From Atrichornis clamosus (taxonomy: Eukaryota > Chordata > Aves > Passeriformes > Menuridae), in NCBI GenBank assembly GCA_013400975.1, contig WBMZ01000382.1, positions 20,376 through 84,375 of the forward strand: DNA of 64,000 nucleotides, given 5' to 3'. A program made the position numbers and the translations under genes. The notes beneath the pieces were generated by a model. That model was not told where the DNA came from, ran no database searches, and saw nothing but the letters and a program-made list of their open reading frames with translations. Positions 27,601-41,400 of the stretch are shown in pieces (the stretch's first letter is position 1; every line of letters starts with the position of its first letter).

Positions 27601-30600
27601 TTCCTCCCTAAGCAGTTTATGGCCTCAAAACTGTGCTGGGAGCTTCCCATGCATGGGAAAATGAAACACAAGCACATTAAGGGCCAGTACCTACCATGCA
27701 GTTTATGAGATTTCTCCAGAGCCCTTATGTGGATAAATTTTCACTGGGTTAACTTTTCTTTTTAATCTCCTGACAATGCATTTCAAATTTTTACCTCAAT
27801 GAAGGAGAGTTACAATCTTTAGAAAAACGTGGTTGGAAGTTTTAAGATGACATTCTAATCTGGCCTATACTTTGCAAACCATGTTCTCTGAGAACATGAA
27901 CCAAAACCAACTCTGAGAACTGCTCAACTTTTCTGGGGTTTGGGGAATTCAGTCATGGCAGAGACCAAACGTGAAAAAGTCCAATACAAGTAGTTAAAAG
28001 CTGGCAAAATTACAAACATCTGGGAACAGAACTTTACCATAAGAAGTTGAGGCACTGCATAGAAGTATGAATGGCAAGCCCTGTATATAATAAAAGGTAA
28101 ACAAAGCTTAACAAATACTGTCAAAGCAGAGAAGAAGTGGACTTTAACTAACAGACAAGTAAATTTCATTTGAAGTAAATATTTTAGTCCTGGTTTTGTT
28201 ACATAAAGCCAAATTCTCAGTTCTTTTGTACTGGATATTTGCTACCATGGCCTTAATGGAATCAAGAGTTAAAACTGACTTAAAGCAAAGAGAATTAAGC
28301 TTGTGATGTTACACAGTCTCCTACAACAGCATTTCAGCAATATGCACTTTGAATTTGTTACACACAGAGGGAAGAACTTCCTGTCAGGAGATCTGTAACA
28401 CACAGGTGGATGTGCAATATGTACATCCACAGACGGCACCCCCTGCCATCAACTGCCTTGAGGAAACACTCTCACCTTGGAAACCTCACAGGAGAAAATG
28501 TGCTTTGTCTTGAGAGCTGTGGAGTAGGTCTGCCAGCCCAGGGCAACAAATTAAAAAGATTGTTTATGCTATCCAATTTGACAAGTGTTTCTTACTGGGC
28601 ATTTCTCCTTCTCACCTTTTAATAATGGGGACAGAAACTTTGTTATTTAAACAGTGACTAATTTGTTCCCATGGGGGAAAAAAAACACTCAAGTGACTAT
28701 GGAAGAAAAAGCGTTAGAAAACAAAATGCTACAATGTATTAATGAAAATGAATACCCACATTGACTGAGAGAATATCAAAGACTATTGCTTTTTCAGGTA
28801 ACTTTTTCACTTGTAGAACTCAGCAGTTGCTCATTTACTTTAATAGGCTCTGTTGGTAAACAGCAGCTAAGAATTTACCCCTAGAATTACTCGTTTAAAA
28901 GAATACATTTGCAAGCACTTTTGAATTTTATTTATTTTCTGTCTATTCTGGATCATTGCTATGCAAGATATATCACCATGAACTGGAGGTGATCCTTGGC
29001 TTGAAAATTAGTTTGTTGTTCATGTACTTTTTGGATATCCTCTCTAGGTACCTTTGATACCAAGATTGTCTTGATGTAAAAGCTGGAACAATACAGAGCT
29101 GAATTAGATCCATTTTCTATCACTTAGACTTTAAATTTGTCCATGGAACGTGTCCACACTAGACTGAGAAGAAGCCTCTTGGCAATACTGAATTATCATA
29201 CTGAATCGCTTCCATCCATTTGCTGGGACTGCCAAATTGAAATGATGCATGTCAAGGCAACCCTATGCTGAAAAGTAAAAGATAGCCTCTTAAATGTTCC
29301 ATTTATAAAGCTTTTTATTCACAGTCAAATTTAGTATCCCCTCTGAAATATATCACTTTACAAATTGATACCTTGCCATTACAAGATTTCCATGCCATAT
29401 GCACTCAGCTTAGTAGTAAAAACAAGCTTTTGCTCTTTTCCCTTTGGTACAGCTGTTGAAAACTGAGCAGTTCAAGGTCTGCTTCTTGGATCACTAGCAC
29501 TAAATATTCCATACATCTTTAATCTTCTCCTACAGGGAAGGTTAAAAGTCAGCAAAAAGATAAACTGTTAGTTTTATCAGTAAAATATTACAAGTGCATC
29601 ACACTGGAAAGCAGAAATTGTAAAACCCCAGAACTACCACTAATGCTAAGGATGCTCTGAAAAACAAAAGCATCAATGTGGACTTTCTGAAACACTGTGC
29701 AAGAAATATTACTAAAAGCAAATTAGGAAAATTACAGTCACACTACAGAACTTAAATGCATTTTTTCCTAATATGTATCACATGTGATTCTAAAATGACA
29801 AATTGTACTTACTTTTTGTAACTGATGTAGTAGCCTAACAGCTTGTTTTTTAGTCACTGGCAAGTGAATGTCTAAGAAACATAAATAATAACATAAACTA
29901 ATAATGCACTGTTTTGACATCATTACATCTCCATTTCTGAGAAACTAATAACCTGCCCACACTTGGGATACAACCAGTTTCAATTATTTTGGCAATTTTA
30001 AGTTGGAAGCCCTATGCCACAGATGCCACTTCCACCAATATAACTCCACCCGTATTTTCAGTTACAGACTGGAGTTTGCTGTTCACAGCTCCCAAAAGCC
30101 TTCTCTGCCCTAGAGTGGATATAAGTCTTGATCCAGGTAACCAAGGCCTCTCCTTCTAGAGCAGCAGAAACAGATCTTCATCACTTCCTGGATAACCTAT
30201 AGCATTTACTGTGAAAACCAGGATTTCCCTTTACATTTGTAATGGTCACAGCCTGTAGTTAAAAACTGGATTTCAGTCTACACTCTTAAACCCAAAAATT
30301 CTTGATACTTAGAGAATTTTGTTTAGTTTTTATCTTTCCAGATAAATATATTTGAAGATATTTTCAATAAAACTGCAATACTGATAGTTTTTTACAAAGC
30401 TCTATGCTAGCATTGATTTTCAAGGCCAGGAAGAATAGGATGCAGCTCTTAGGAATGCAGCTCTCCAGTAATAAAAATATTGAAGGAGTAGAAATGAGCA
30501 CCACTGATGCGTTGACTTCCCAAGTCATGGCTAGCATTTATAAGGGTGAGAATTTAAGTTCTAGTAAAATTCTCACTTTGTTTACAGCCACAATAAACTG

Positions 30601-33223
30601 CATCAGAGACATGTTTTCTAGAAGTAGATCTGTAGAAACTTCACAGAGCTGGGAGAATACCTAGTTTCTCATGTCAAAGATACTCATTTTGTTACATACA
30701 AGTGAGTAAAAATTACTTTATATGGCTAGGACAGTTAATGCCAAATTGCTATTTTTATGTAGTTATTTGCCACTAACAGAAGTGGGATTTAACATCCTGA
30801 CTTTTCATTTCTCTTCTGAAATAATTTTTTTCTGAACTTGGAAAATTCCCCATGCAACCTCAAACCAAATTCCAGTCCCAGCTGCTAAGTCCACATGCTC
30901 TCACCAACGTCATCACTTCCTGGGTGCAGAGTAGAAAGCAATAAATGTTCCAAGAACTCATTAAAGGCCTCAGTCAAAACAAAATCTTTAATAAAATAAT
31001 CACTTCAATGATATAAAAATCGCTTAGCATTCATAATCATGATTTCAAGCTTCTTTCTAATAGGGCTGTTAGTAACAAGCACATGATGAGGATTCTTAGT
31101 TTGCAGGGTATCTATCTGGGTTGTTTTCTTTGTGTCAGAAAAGCAAAGCCAAAAATCCATGCTGTGAACAGCCACACTGAATGATGCAAGTCTTAAGCAA
31201 AAGTTTACAAAATTGCATTTGCTATATCTGTTTAAACTGCCCTATTACAAATGTCAAATACCTGCATATAATTTATTATACCTGATGGACTTCTACCTCA
31301 GTAAGTCTTAGCTAATAGCCTTGAATTATTCTTGTTTAAACATTTACCAATGGAACCTGTGTACTTTAGTGCACAATGAATTATGAACCTTTTCAGAAAT
31401 TATCCTTTTAAAACAAAAGCTATAATTGAAGCTTAAGAGGAAAATCATGTAATGGAAATGTTCTTCCATACACTTTTAATTAACAGCACTGTGTGTAAAC
31501 ACAAGCCAAGCTACTCATTTCCTCAAGACAATGCCTCTCAAAGCAGAAGATGTTATCTCCCAGAAAATTTCTGTATTAAAGTGCTCTGGTTTGTGCTACT
31601 TCAGACCACTTCTATCCAATTGTCTTCCCCAGCAGCCCAAAGAACACATGGCCTTTTCTCTTTTTTTAAGTCGGTTTGAGATTAACATTTTGAACTTCAT
31701 GCTTGGCGCATGCAGAATTCAACATTCACACCAAGTCCAGAAGTCTAACAGTCTAAGGCTGTCATCTGCAGTACCATGTTGAAAGGGGTACAAAACAGGG
31801 CACACAGACTTCCAAATAAACAATGTCCAAACCTACTGAGAACTGATTTACACAAGTGTGCTATCTTTCATCAAGAAAACACCTCGGGTCTTTAGGATTT
31901 TAACCTTAATTGAAAAATCAATCTCCTCAAGGTCCAACAGGTCTTTAGTTTGGCGGAACCATGACATAACCCTGAATAAATACAGCATTCTCAGTTTAGG
32001 TTTTGATGGCCCTTTGACATACATAATCACATAAACAGTCCTGTGGATTTGAGGCAGCAAAGCTAGATATTCACATCTAAATAGTTCTCTTGTTAGACAG
32101 ATTTTATCAACTGCTATTAACTCGAAGAGTTTATCATAAATAAAAACATGTAAATTCATACCAGTCGCTAAAAAACTTTCTAGAGACATGCAATCAGGTT
32201 AATAAACTTGTCAATACATTGAACTTCTACTTTCAAATATATATTTTTAGGTAGTAATGACAGAAAAACCCTCATTTTAGTACCTAATTTAGTTCACACC
32301 CAGCACTGCTTGCTGCAGTACAATGCTGACGACAGTAACCATTCACTGAAAATCATTCAGCTTGCAATACTAGAGCTATACAGGATTCCTTTGTTCTTAT
32401 CACTTAAATCTTTCACACTAACAACATTTTTCAACCACTTGTGTGGACTGCTACCCAAACTGCATTTTTGTGAGCTAAACTGTCTATTTTTCCTTTGTAA
32501 TTGTTAATTCCTTGCTAATTGTTAAATAGCTTTTGGGCAGACAACTGAGGATTGCGTTGCAGTGTACTGAAAACTGAACCCACCTAACTAATACACCTGC
32601 TTTCCTGAACGACTAAGCTTCACATTTTGAGGAAAAATACAGTATTTGCAAGACGGAGCACTAGTCTTTATTGCACCAGAGGATGCTTTCCCTGATGAAG
32701 ATGTGAGAAACTCCAATAGATGGCCACACTCCTAACACCTCAAAGCACACTTCTCCGAGCATCAGCATTAAGAGACGAGCACTGCAGCCAAAATTCCATC
32801 AAGTTCCTGCATGTGCTGTTTCCTAATAGCCATCCCCAGCCTGCTCCTTTTTTTGGACCCGACAAACTGCCCTCAGGGGATATCTAATTTTTCCATTGAC
32901 TAGATATAGGGGCTTAGAGTGGAATCCAGGATGTTTGCTTGTCGCCCTTGAAGCTGTGCTGTCTCAGAGGCAACAGGAGTAAGGAAATATGGCACACATT
33001 CAAGTTGAGAGGCTGAAAAGGAAACAGTGTAACACAGTGAACAAACATTACAAAACTCTACAAATATGGCATTTCACACAATGCTCCTTCATAAACACCA
33101 CAGACTGGATAGCACTGTTTGAAACTTTTTAATATTGAGGAGATTGAGGACATATAAAAGAATGTCAATAAATCATTTTTTAAAATGGAATTAGTAGGCA
33201 TTATAAACAAAATATCACTAGTA
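24662..33223. other. Gene-poor intergenic DNA downstream of C1D
   Basis: This is AT-rich unique sequence. A CA-rich stretch lies just at its start (24703-24723). Slightly GC-richer sequence at 25.08-25.27 kb has open frames on both strands but no recognisable protein. A distal C1D 3' UTR may reach about 32.65 kb. Confidence 0.5.
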
Positions 33224-33229
33224 TTTATT
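33224..33229 (-). terminator. C1D: Candidate C1D polyadenylation signal
   Basis: The minus strand has AATAAA about 250 nt after the C1D stop codon, followed by a T-rich stretch. A second AATAAA lies further on at 32667-32672, so a longer 3' UTR is possible. Which one is used cannot be told from sequence alone. Confidence 0.45.
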
Positions 33230-33477
33230 ACAGGAAGTGTATGTCAGGTCATCATCATTTGAGTAATGAAATGTAACTCAAATGTGCATCAAATGGCACT
33301 TTTAGACACATATTCAATGTGATCACCTCAGTTACAAGTGTTCAGGACAAAATACAATCCCGTAACATCCTTAAGTATAGCTTAATCTGTTATACAGCAC
33401 CTCTGGGATATGCATACAGTATGCAAAACACTTCAAAGTTCCAGGTGTCTGCAATTTATATGAAGGGAAACAAAGGT

Positions 33478-33654
33478 TTAGTCCTTCTGTCTCTTTTTTC
33501 CTTTAGCAGGAGTTTTGGAAGTATGTGCATTTTCTGCATTTGGTTCCCAGAGTGCATTTTTTACAAATCTAGAAGCAGCTCCTTTATCAAGTTTGGATGC
33601 CTTTTTCTTGTCTGTTATTTCTTTGACTTTGTTCATGTATGTTCTTATTCTCTC
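33478..33654 (-). CDS. C1D: C1D last coding exon (exon 5)
   Basis: A polypyrimidine tract and CTAG acceptor (33655-33656) precede 58 codons and a TAA stop at 33478-33480. It encodes [20 protein letters not shown], then [18 protein letters not shown], then a divergent tail ending [12 protein letters not shown]. The basic tail fits the nucleic-acid-binding C terminus of the family and is a few residues longer than in human. Confidence 0.95.
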   Translation of the reverse strand, partial: ERIRTYMNKVKEITDKKKASKLDKGAASRFVKNALWEPNAENAHTSKTPAKGKKRQKD

Positions 33655-36600
33655 CTAGGGAGAAAAAAAAAAGGAAAAGTGTATTTCAAACAATTCTCTC
33701 AAGATTGCTGCTAAAATGGATCAATGAGTAGAAGTTCTCCACACTGTACACTTCTATGATACCTAGAAGAACAGCATTACTTAAATAAATATATCAGGCC
33801 CTTTGCAAACTTGAGACTTCCCTTTAGCATATTTTCCATCACAGGCACCTACCATACCATCTGCATGACATCCACCATAACAGGAACACAAAGTCCTACA
33901 GCGATGTAGACTCCGCATCTACTTTACAGTGAGATGGGAACTGTTCTTGCAAGCAAAGTTAGAAAATAAAATACTGAACTCAGTTTGGAGTTTGACCTAC
34001 ATAAAGATGACAAAATAATATTTAGGTATTTGACACATTTATAGATGAATTATACTGCCTGACTGTTATCGACTAAAAAAGAAAAAAATATTCAGCAAGT
34101 CCAAGCAAAGCCAAAAAGCATCTTACACAAAATCAAAGATGGTACAAGCATTACACATGCAACTACCTGGAAGTCTAGGGGTTAAGATCCGAAAATGATC
34201 AAGGGGGCTTATCAATGAACTTATTTAGGGCAGTCTGATGAATTTCCAGCCATATCAGAAGTTCCTTTAATGAACATAAATAACAGAAACTGCTTGTTTC
34301 CATTGCCATTCCATAAGGCAAGGGAATGTTTTCTTGCCATCTTAGCCTACCATAGTCATTTGCTGTTTCTGAAGGTTTTTTCTGAACACACCATGGCTTG
34401 GACTCAGCATCACAGAAGTATACCCTCCCAGCTTAACAATCTCATTTATGTACCTACTCATCCTCGTCTGCTCCTGCAATAAATAAAGAAAGTTACTTTG
34501 GAAAGGTAACTAAGCCCCTCTAAGATGGGAATCCCCCTCTTGTAAGTGCCTGCTTCTCTTCTCTGACTAGAGAGGACGCTTACAGTAAGTCCATAAAATA
34601 TTTAAGTTCACAGATTTCATGTCTACGTATTTAGCTTAATATGGCCTTCAACAGTAACATATATATATATATACACCTACATGTAGTGCTCTACCTGATA
34701 TCCGAACTATAAATGTGGATTAACAGAACACTTGTGGATACTGCTAAAATAAATTTTTATATGTAACCCACCCATTTCTCACACAGCCATTGCCACCTCT
34801 TTGAATCTGGAACAAAAGTTACAAGACCTACACTACAGAACTGATTTTCAGTTCTTCAGTGATCATTATAAGCAACTGTCAAAAACTTGGCCACTCTTTC
34901 TCTATCAAAAACACAGCTTTAATGTGGAGGGCTTTACAGGGCCTGAAATCATGATCGACTGTAGTATTTCTTTGGTGACTCAGATGGCTAATGACAACAG
35001 ATGGCAAACCTACATGTATTAACATGGGAAAAAGGAGCTGGAAAATGTCAACACAACAAAATAAATGAGTTCTGATAGCTTGAATGTGAGTTTTATTAAT
35101 ACAGTTTGACTCCCTGTATGAACACAAGGAGAGCAATTCTAAAAACAAAACAATCATGACAGAAAAGTCTTTTTTAATTCCCTTTCCACATGAATAAGAA
35201 TATCGCAGTGCTCTTGGAAGGAAGGAATGTGCATTCATTCACCTTGATACTTGCAAAAAGAAAAGAGATCTGGGTAAGAATGTAGGCTATGGTAATTCAC
35301 TCTTTCTTCCGAGTTAAAACGACTGGCAGTTGTGAAATACCAGCATAAAATACCCATAGCAGAAGAGATAAAATTTTTTAGTATCACTAAATTAACATGA
35401 TATTCAGACACTATATAACATAGGAGGAACTAGAAACTGACTGAAAGCTCATGAAATATTAACTGATGCAGTTTTTAATATGATACAGTCTAGACTACTG
35501 AAAATCTCACAAAATTAAAAATAGAAGTATTCTTGTAGTTCAGGCTAGCTTTCCACATTTTTTAGTCCTATCTTCCATTCCACTGGTTATGTAAGGATTA
35601 CATTTAAGCTAAGTATTTTACGATTGCCCAGATTTAATATTTTCATTTATACAGGAATTAAAATGGAGAGTGAGAAGTTTTGATTTCTATTTTTATTTCA
35701 GGCTAAATAATTTGGTTTTTTAAGTCAGCAGAATTTTCAAGATAGCCAGCCTTCTATAGTGTTGTCATGCATCTAAATGGAATATAAAGACAAAACTAAA
35801 GATTTATTGTAGGTCGTAAATACGTCACTAATGCAGAATTACTGGACAATATACATACAACTGGAGCCAAAAAAGCTTTTAGCTTTGTTCCTGAACTGGA
35901 TTCTTTACTGCTGAGAAAATGAATTAATGGAGGGCTTGGAAGGGGGAGGGGGGCTCTTTCCCGTCTTCCCTAGTAAATCAACCACACTGTACTTGTACAA
36001 AAGTAAGAAAAGTCAGCCTCAGAGATTAACATGATTCCAAGTATTTATAAGAAAAAAAATGCCATACTGGAAGCTATAAATTATTATTAGGCATGTAACA
36101 TTTTTCCATTTAACAGATACAAGTGAAAAGCTGCTCTGTATGGAATCCAATCCTCAAACAAAGGTGGAAAAAAAGAGAAGATAAGATGCTATCATTCATC
36201 ATCCTGTTCTTTTCTAATTTCAGCAGACTCTACAACTTTAAACAGTACTGTTTGGAAGTAAAAAAATTATGTTCTTAATTTAGAGAGTCCAACAGGGCAT
36301 ATAAATAGTTATATAACACCACATAGCATACGCATGTTATTACAGCAACATGTTAATTTTAAATGTAGATATAAACATTTTTAAACTTCTATTTGAGCAA
36401 GTAGGATGCATGAAGTGTAAGAAACTCACCAGTTCTTGTTTCACTGGATGTTCCTTTGGATTGATTCCCTGGGTAGCCAAGTAAACTACAAGAAAAAGCC
36501 ATGATTTTTTTGAAACTGAAGGCTGTCACGACTGAGGACCCTATCAAGTAGTTACATAGGAAAACTGTAGTTTCCACACAAAATCATCAATAAGAACTGT

Positions 36601-38416
36601 TAACTGTGGTATTAAGTACCTAACAAACCATTATCATCAAATATTGCGGCTAAAAAAACCCCAAATAACTAACACAGTTAAACATTCTGTCTTTGCCACA
36701 AAGAAACCAGAAACACCCCTGTGCATGTACAAAATCAGCTTTACTAAATATAGATTTTTGATTCGGAATTTCATCATTTACCCTATGGAGAGCAATAATG
36801 TGGGTCCTCAGGGTAATTACAAGTTTTTAATTATTTGGCTATGAAATATGATTATTTAATGTTAGCAGCTGTCTAGGTGTTCAAATGGCCATCATAAATA
36901 CTACGTTTTCCTTCTATCACATACTTACCCCAGAACATTGAATTTAATGTGTACACCGAAACCAAATCCAGCTTTGCTTGCTCAAGAGGATCTAACTAGA
37001 ATTAAAAAAAACCCAAAACCACATTTGAACATTTTTAAGTAAGATGTTCACTGATTGTAGTCATGTTCGTATTTTATAATTGTGAATGTACTAATAAAAC
37101 AAATACACACTGAAGGAGCACATTTTTGCACCACAAGTTCACTTTGTTTATGCCTTATTTCCATGGCACCACAGAACCATTCTCTCCTCCCCAAGCATTC
37201 ACATAACTTTCTCAACTGAGGTTAAATGCCACAGTCCCACACCACCAAAAGCACAAAAATCACTTAGCACGTAGCTCTTGGACTACAGCTTCCATTATCA
37301 GAAGTAAGTCCCTGTTTTTCACAGAAACTTAATTCAAAATAGTTGTTGCTGTCAACACAAGGGAAAAAAAAAAGCTTTAAGATTGCTGAAACTTAAACAT
37401 GAATATACAGTCAATGAATGTTAACACTATATAAGATAGACTGTGTGTTCAATGCATGCTGGAATACTTGGAGATGTAAAAGAAAGGAAGAATAAAGGTA
37501 ACGAGGGGTGTTTTTCTTCCTTGACTGTCAAAGTCCATTTATTATTTTAGTCCTACAGGATTTCCAGAAACTCTGATAACATCATTGTACAGCTCACTAG
37601 TTCTAACATGGATATTGTCAAAAGATCTGTGTTGTCAAGACTGGTTTCTTCATAATTTATTTGTGTAAGAAATCCTCACAGGATAAAGAAGCTCCCTCAT
37701 GTACTGGCTTTTTCTTGCCCTACAGAAAGAAATTACATGTTAGTCTTTAAATGTTAAAAGACAGAAATGCCTGTATGAAGTTCTCAGGCAGTACCTTGCT
37801 CTGCCTTTTTGCCCTGATAAAACCCCACATTTTGCAGACTTATGTTTATAACACAGCTAGAGGAGACAACACAGGTTCTGGAATCAGATCAATTCTCACT
37901 GATGTCAATTCACATTCACATTCTGCTGGGTACACCAAGTTCCACTTTGTTGTCAGAAGTCTCAGTCAAAAACATGAATGACTTCTCCATTGTGGAAGAG
38001 CATGTTAAGGAAGGTCAGGAGTAAGACAGAATGTCCTCCACCTAAGTGACTCACTGGTAAGATCATCACTTATCAGCTTAGAAGAACATGTGTTTCATTG
38101 TTTAGTTTGCAAGACCATCTAGGTATCTTAGAAATGTAAAAATTTCAAAAAGTAGGTGTTAAGGGTAGGAAGTGCAGTGGTTGGCCTAACAGACCCTTTT
38201 ATTTCAACTGAGGCTCCCAAGTGTTTGTGTATTAATAAGGACAAGGTTTTCAAAAGGAAGAGAATTTACCTTTTGCTGAAGCTCACTCCTAGAAACTGAG
38301 ATCATTGTCTTCAGCATCTCATCTACAGAACCAAGAGACTTTTCAAATGCTGTGAGATACTCATGAATTTCAGTGGGGTACTCTTCCATGTTATTATCAT
38401 CTTCTGACACTTCCAT
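33478..38416 (-). CDS. C1D: C1D nuclear receptor corepressor / exosome cofactor, complete coding region (4 exons)
   Basis: This is the span of the complete coding sequence, join(33478..33654, 36430..36485, 36929..36995, 38270..38416) on the minus strand, 148 codons plus TAA. The peptide matches the Sas10/Utp3/C1D family throughout. Exon 2 gives [20 protein letters not shown], exon 3 [19 protein letters not shown], exon 4 [18 protein letters not shown], and exon 5 [18 protein letters not shown] and FVKNALWEP. Human C1D is 141 residues; this copy has a slightly longer acidic N terminus and a lysine-rich tail ending KGKKRQKD. All junctions are GT-AG and phases agree (0, 1, 0). Known role of the family (yeast Rrp47/Lrp1): a nuclear RNA-binding partner of the exosome nuclease EXOSC10/RRP6 in rRNA 3'-end processing. 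C1D is also reported to bind TRAX, DNA-PK and nuclear receptors. It is expressed from the CpG-island promoter near 45.9 kb. No frameshift or premature stop is seen, so it looks functional. Confidence 0.96.
33655..36429 (-). other. C1D: C1D intron 4
   Basis: This is a 2.8-kb intron with GT-AG ends. It is AT-rich and contains a short (TA)n run near 34661-34672. I see no coding exon or recognisable repeat inside. Confidence 0.8.
36430..36485 (-). CDS. C1D: C1D coding exon 4
   Basis: The acceptor is ttcttgtag (AG 36486-36487) and the donor GTGAGT starts at 36429. The exon is 56 nt; after the last two bases of the split Val codon it reads [18 protein letters not shown]. Human C1D has V where this copy has I in the QG-NPKEH block. 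Confidence 0.95.
36929..36995 (-). CDS. C1D: C1D coding exon 3
   Basis: The acceptor is ...ttctag at 36996-36997 and the donor GTAAGT starts at 36928. The exon is 67 nt (22 codons plus one base) and reads [20 protein letters not shown] then FW. It continues the Sas10/C1D helical domain, and the split Val codon is completed in exon 4. Confidence 0.95.
36996..38269 (-). other. C1D: C1D intron 2 (intron 3 at 36486-36928 is similar)
   Basis: These are two short introns with consensus ends. I see nothing in them beyond A-rich runs. Confidence 0.8.
38270..38416 (-). CDS. C1D: C1D first coding exon (exon 2), 49 codons
   Basis: The minus strand reads ATG directly after an acceptor (ctttccag, AG at 38417-38418). 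It runs 49 codons and ends ...CTTCAGCAAAAG before the donor GTAAAT (38264-38269). The peptide starts [16 protein letters not shown] and continues into the conserved helix [20 protein letters not shown]. The start is taken at the first base of the exon because exon 1 has no in-frame ATG. A second in-frame Met at residue 10 is an alternative start. Confidence 0.95.
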
Positions 38417-41400
38417 CTGGAAAGTGGAAACAGAATCCTTTTCATTAAGTATCTACAGAGTCAAAAGACTGTAATTTACAATACAAAGCATTAGCATTCA
38501 TTCATTAAACATTACAAGAAATGCCTACGTGTGAAGAGTTCTAGCAGGTAATGTCAGGAGTGACACACTTATAGGTCCTGTAATTCCAGGGATATATCTT
38601 AACTCCTGTGCAAAATGGCATGAAGGAGCATTACAAATGACATGACTATAGTACCGATTCTTGCAACAGTACCAAAACAGTATTTAGCTTTTACGGTGTG
38701 TGATAGGAAGAAACTATTTGCTTGTTAAAAGTGAGCTATAATTCGCATTATATAAAGAGCTACACCAAGCAGCAGGCAGGACATAAGTAAAAAAAAAAAA
38801 AACGAAACCCAAACCAACAGGGATATGGCTGTAGTCTGTCGTAGGAACAGACATTACTTCAGCACCAGCTCCGTCAGGATCAATTACATCTTCCAATGTT
38901 AAATGTAGGAGTTGGTCCAAAAAATTCTTCTTGAGAACCCTATATCCAGCTTTCTGAAGTCCCTACGGGGTATTATAATCCCAAATATAACTCTACCTGT
39001 AACAAATCTGAGTAAATTTGGGGATTTCAGAGTACTCTGGCAATCTTGTCAACACATCAATGCACAGCAACTGGGAAATAAGATGTGAAAAATCCCAAAT
39101 TATCCCTTTTTTGATCCCAGCATTTACAGTACCATGGCATGGCTACTGCCAAGCCATCTAGCTGCTGGTTTATAATCGATATCTTTAGTTCCTCTCAAAT
39201 CATAAATCACATATTATCTTGGGGAGTTAATGTTACTTAAGAGTTATTTTCTACAACTTCTACTGATTGAGCATCAACTTTTCAAATGTTCTAAGGAAAG
39301 AAGAGAAGAAATATGTAATTTTCCTGCCCATTCAGTGAGCTGCATCAAAAACAGTGGGAGCACCTGGATAACTGCAGTCTTTTTGTTTTAGGATCAGTGT
39401 GATAATCCCACTCCCCAGCTGCTGAGTACAGAGGGAATGAAGAGAAATTGGAGGGACTGTGCTTTATCTATGAACAAGCCACACAGTCAGTGCAAAGAGC
39501 ACACAGCTGTCATATCACTGGAGTTTGTTTTAGATAATTATTTGATCTTTCCCTTTTTCTGGCAAGAGCATGGCATGTGTGAGAGAGGTTTCTTTTTATT
39601 TATATTGTCTCTTGAAGGTCAAAAAGGAAGCAGATTGGGAGGAAAAACAGCGTGGAGCTACTCAAGCTTGTCTGCAACTCCAGTTTTAACTGCACCAGTG
39701 TGATTTCAGAAATATGATCACCCAGTTAACAAGCCCAGTTTCACTGCTGTTGTTTGCATAGTTAAGAATTATAATCCTACTCAGCTGCATGACTGCTCAT
39801 CCTGGTCAGGGCTGGTTTTCAGACTGAGTACAGAATCACAGTGCCAACCATGCTGAAGGTCCCCTCCCTACCCCAGTATGTAACCCACATGTGTAAGTAT
39901 TACTTCAGTCAGCTGCGGCAGACCCAAGCAAGAAAGCTCAGCTGGACCTACAAGATGCTGCACACAGAAAGGCAAAATACTGATACAATTATTTCTGACA
40001 TTTATGATAACACTGTTTGTGTTTCATTCTATCCTTCTGGCAACCGGCTTTATAATCTCCCATATTAGGTTGATTAAAAGGGTTCAAAAACAATGTTCGT
40101 TTTTAACTTTTAGTCACATAATACAGAATTAAAAATCCCTCCAACCCTCAAAAGAAACTAGATTTTCTCAGTTACTAATACAGTTAAGTTTGGTTAGAAC
40201 GTGCCTGTCAATACACATTCCCTACACTGACATATACAGGCAGAGAGGTAATCCAATCCAACAATCACCTACAGAGTTCACCATCACTGCAGTACTTAAC
40301 CTACTGTGGTCTTGATTTTATGGACAGGCATGAACATAGTGATAAACTCCAACTTTTCTCTCTCCTTAATCTGTGTATCCAGCACCAACAAGAATAAAAA
40401 AACAACTAAAAAAAAGCCTGGAGCAGGCAGGTGTTACCAAAATTAACTGGAGCTGTTTTGCAACTGTTGTAAGGATAAACAGCCACATATTTGTTATTCT
40501 TTTCAGTATACCAAGGTAGACTTAAGGAATAAGACAGAAGAAGAATAGGAATATAGAAGGAAAAGGTAACAGACACAGTCCAAAATACATTTTGCTATGA
40601 TTGCTATCTCATGAACCAGAAAGAATTAAGTTTGTCCTCATATCACAGAGTATTTACTCAACACTGTCAATTGGCAAGGAAAGGGAAAAACATGCATTGG
40701 ACTTCAATGGAATAAGGCTGCCCTTTAGTCTGTGTACAGAGCCCTTCATTGATAAATCTGCTCCTTCAGCCTGGGGAGCAGGAAGAAATTATTGAACTTG
40801 TGTTTTCCGTTCACTTCAACAGGAACTACCAAGTTCCTACTCCTGCTGCGTAGAGACCTCTCTCTTTTCATTACACTGTTGTTTCAGCATTACTAATCTC
40901 CAAGCAGGATATGTCAGAGTGCTGGCACAAGCCAACAATGAGGCAGCAGTCAACAGCCTAAAATAACGTTGATAACATTAAATCAACAAGAGCAAACTAC
41001 ATTAGAAAACGAGTACACCGGAAACTCCTGAAAATTGTTTCTGCCAAAATCAACACACGGGTTGCACAGTCCCACCTGCAGAATGACAGAGCCAAGGATG
41101 GGAGGAGCTCCTCCACTCTCTAAACATACCCAAAGGCTATACTGCCCTCAGTAGTTATGTTTCAGTTATAAAACTGCAAACAAAACTTTCCTCAAAGCTT
41201 TTCAAGTCTATGTTTTGAACAAGCAAATACTTCAAGTCGATGTTTATTAGACAGGTTTTCTGTTTGGAATTTACTGACTTTCAACCAGATTTTATTTGGC
41301 ACAAGAGTTCCCACTTTAAATATTAAGGATAGTAGAAATATTCGGACAAGGGAAGTAATGAAAAAATTCTTGCTAGGTATGTGAATAATGGGGAATTCTA

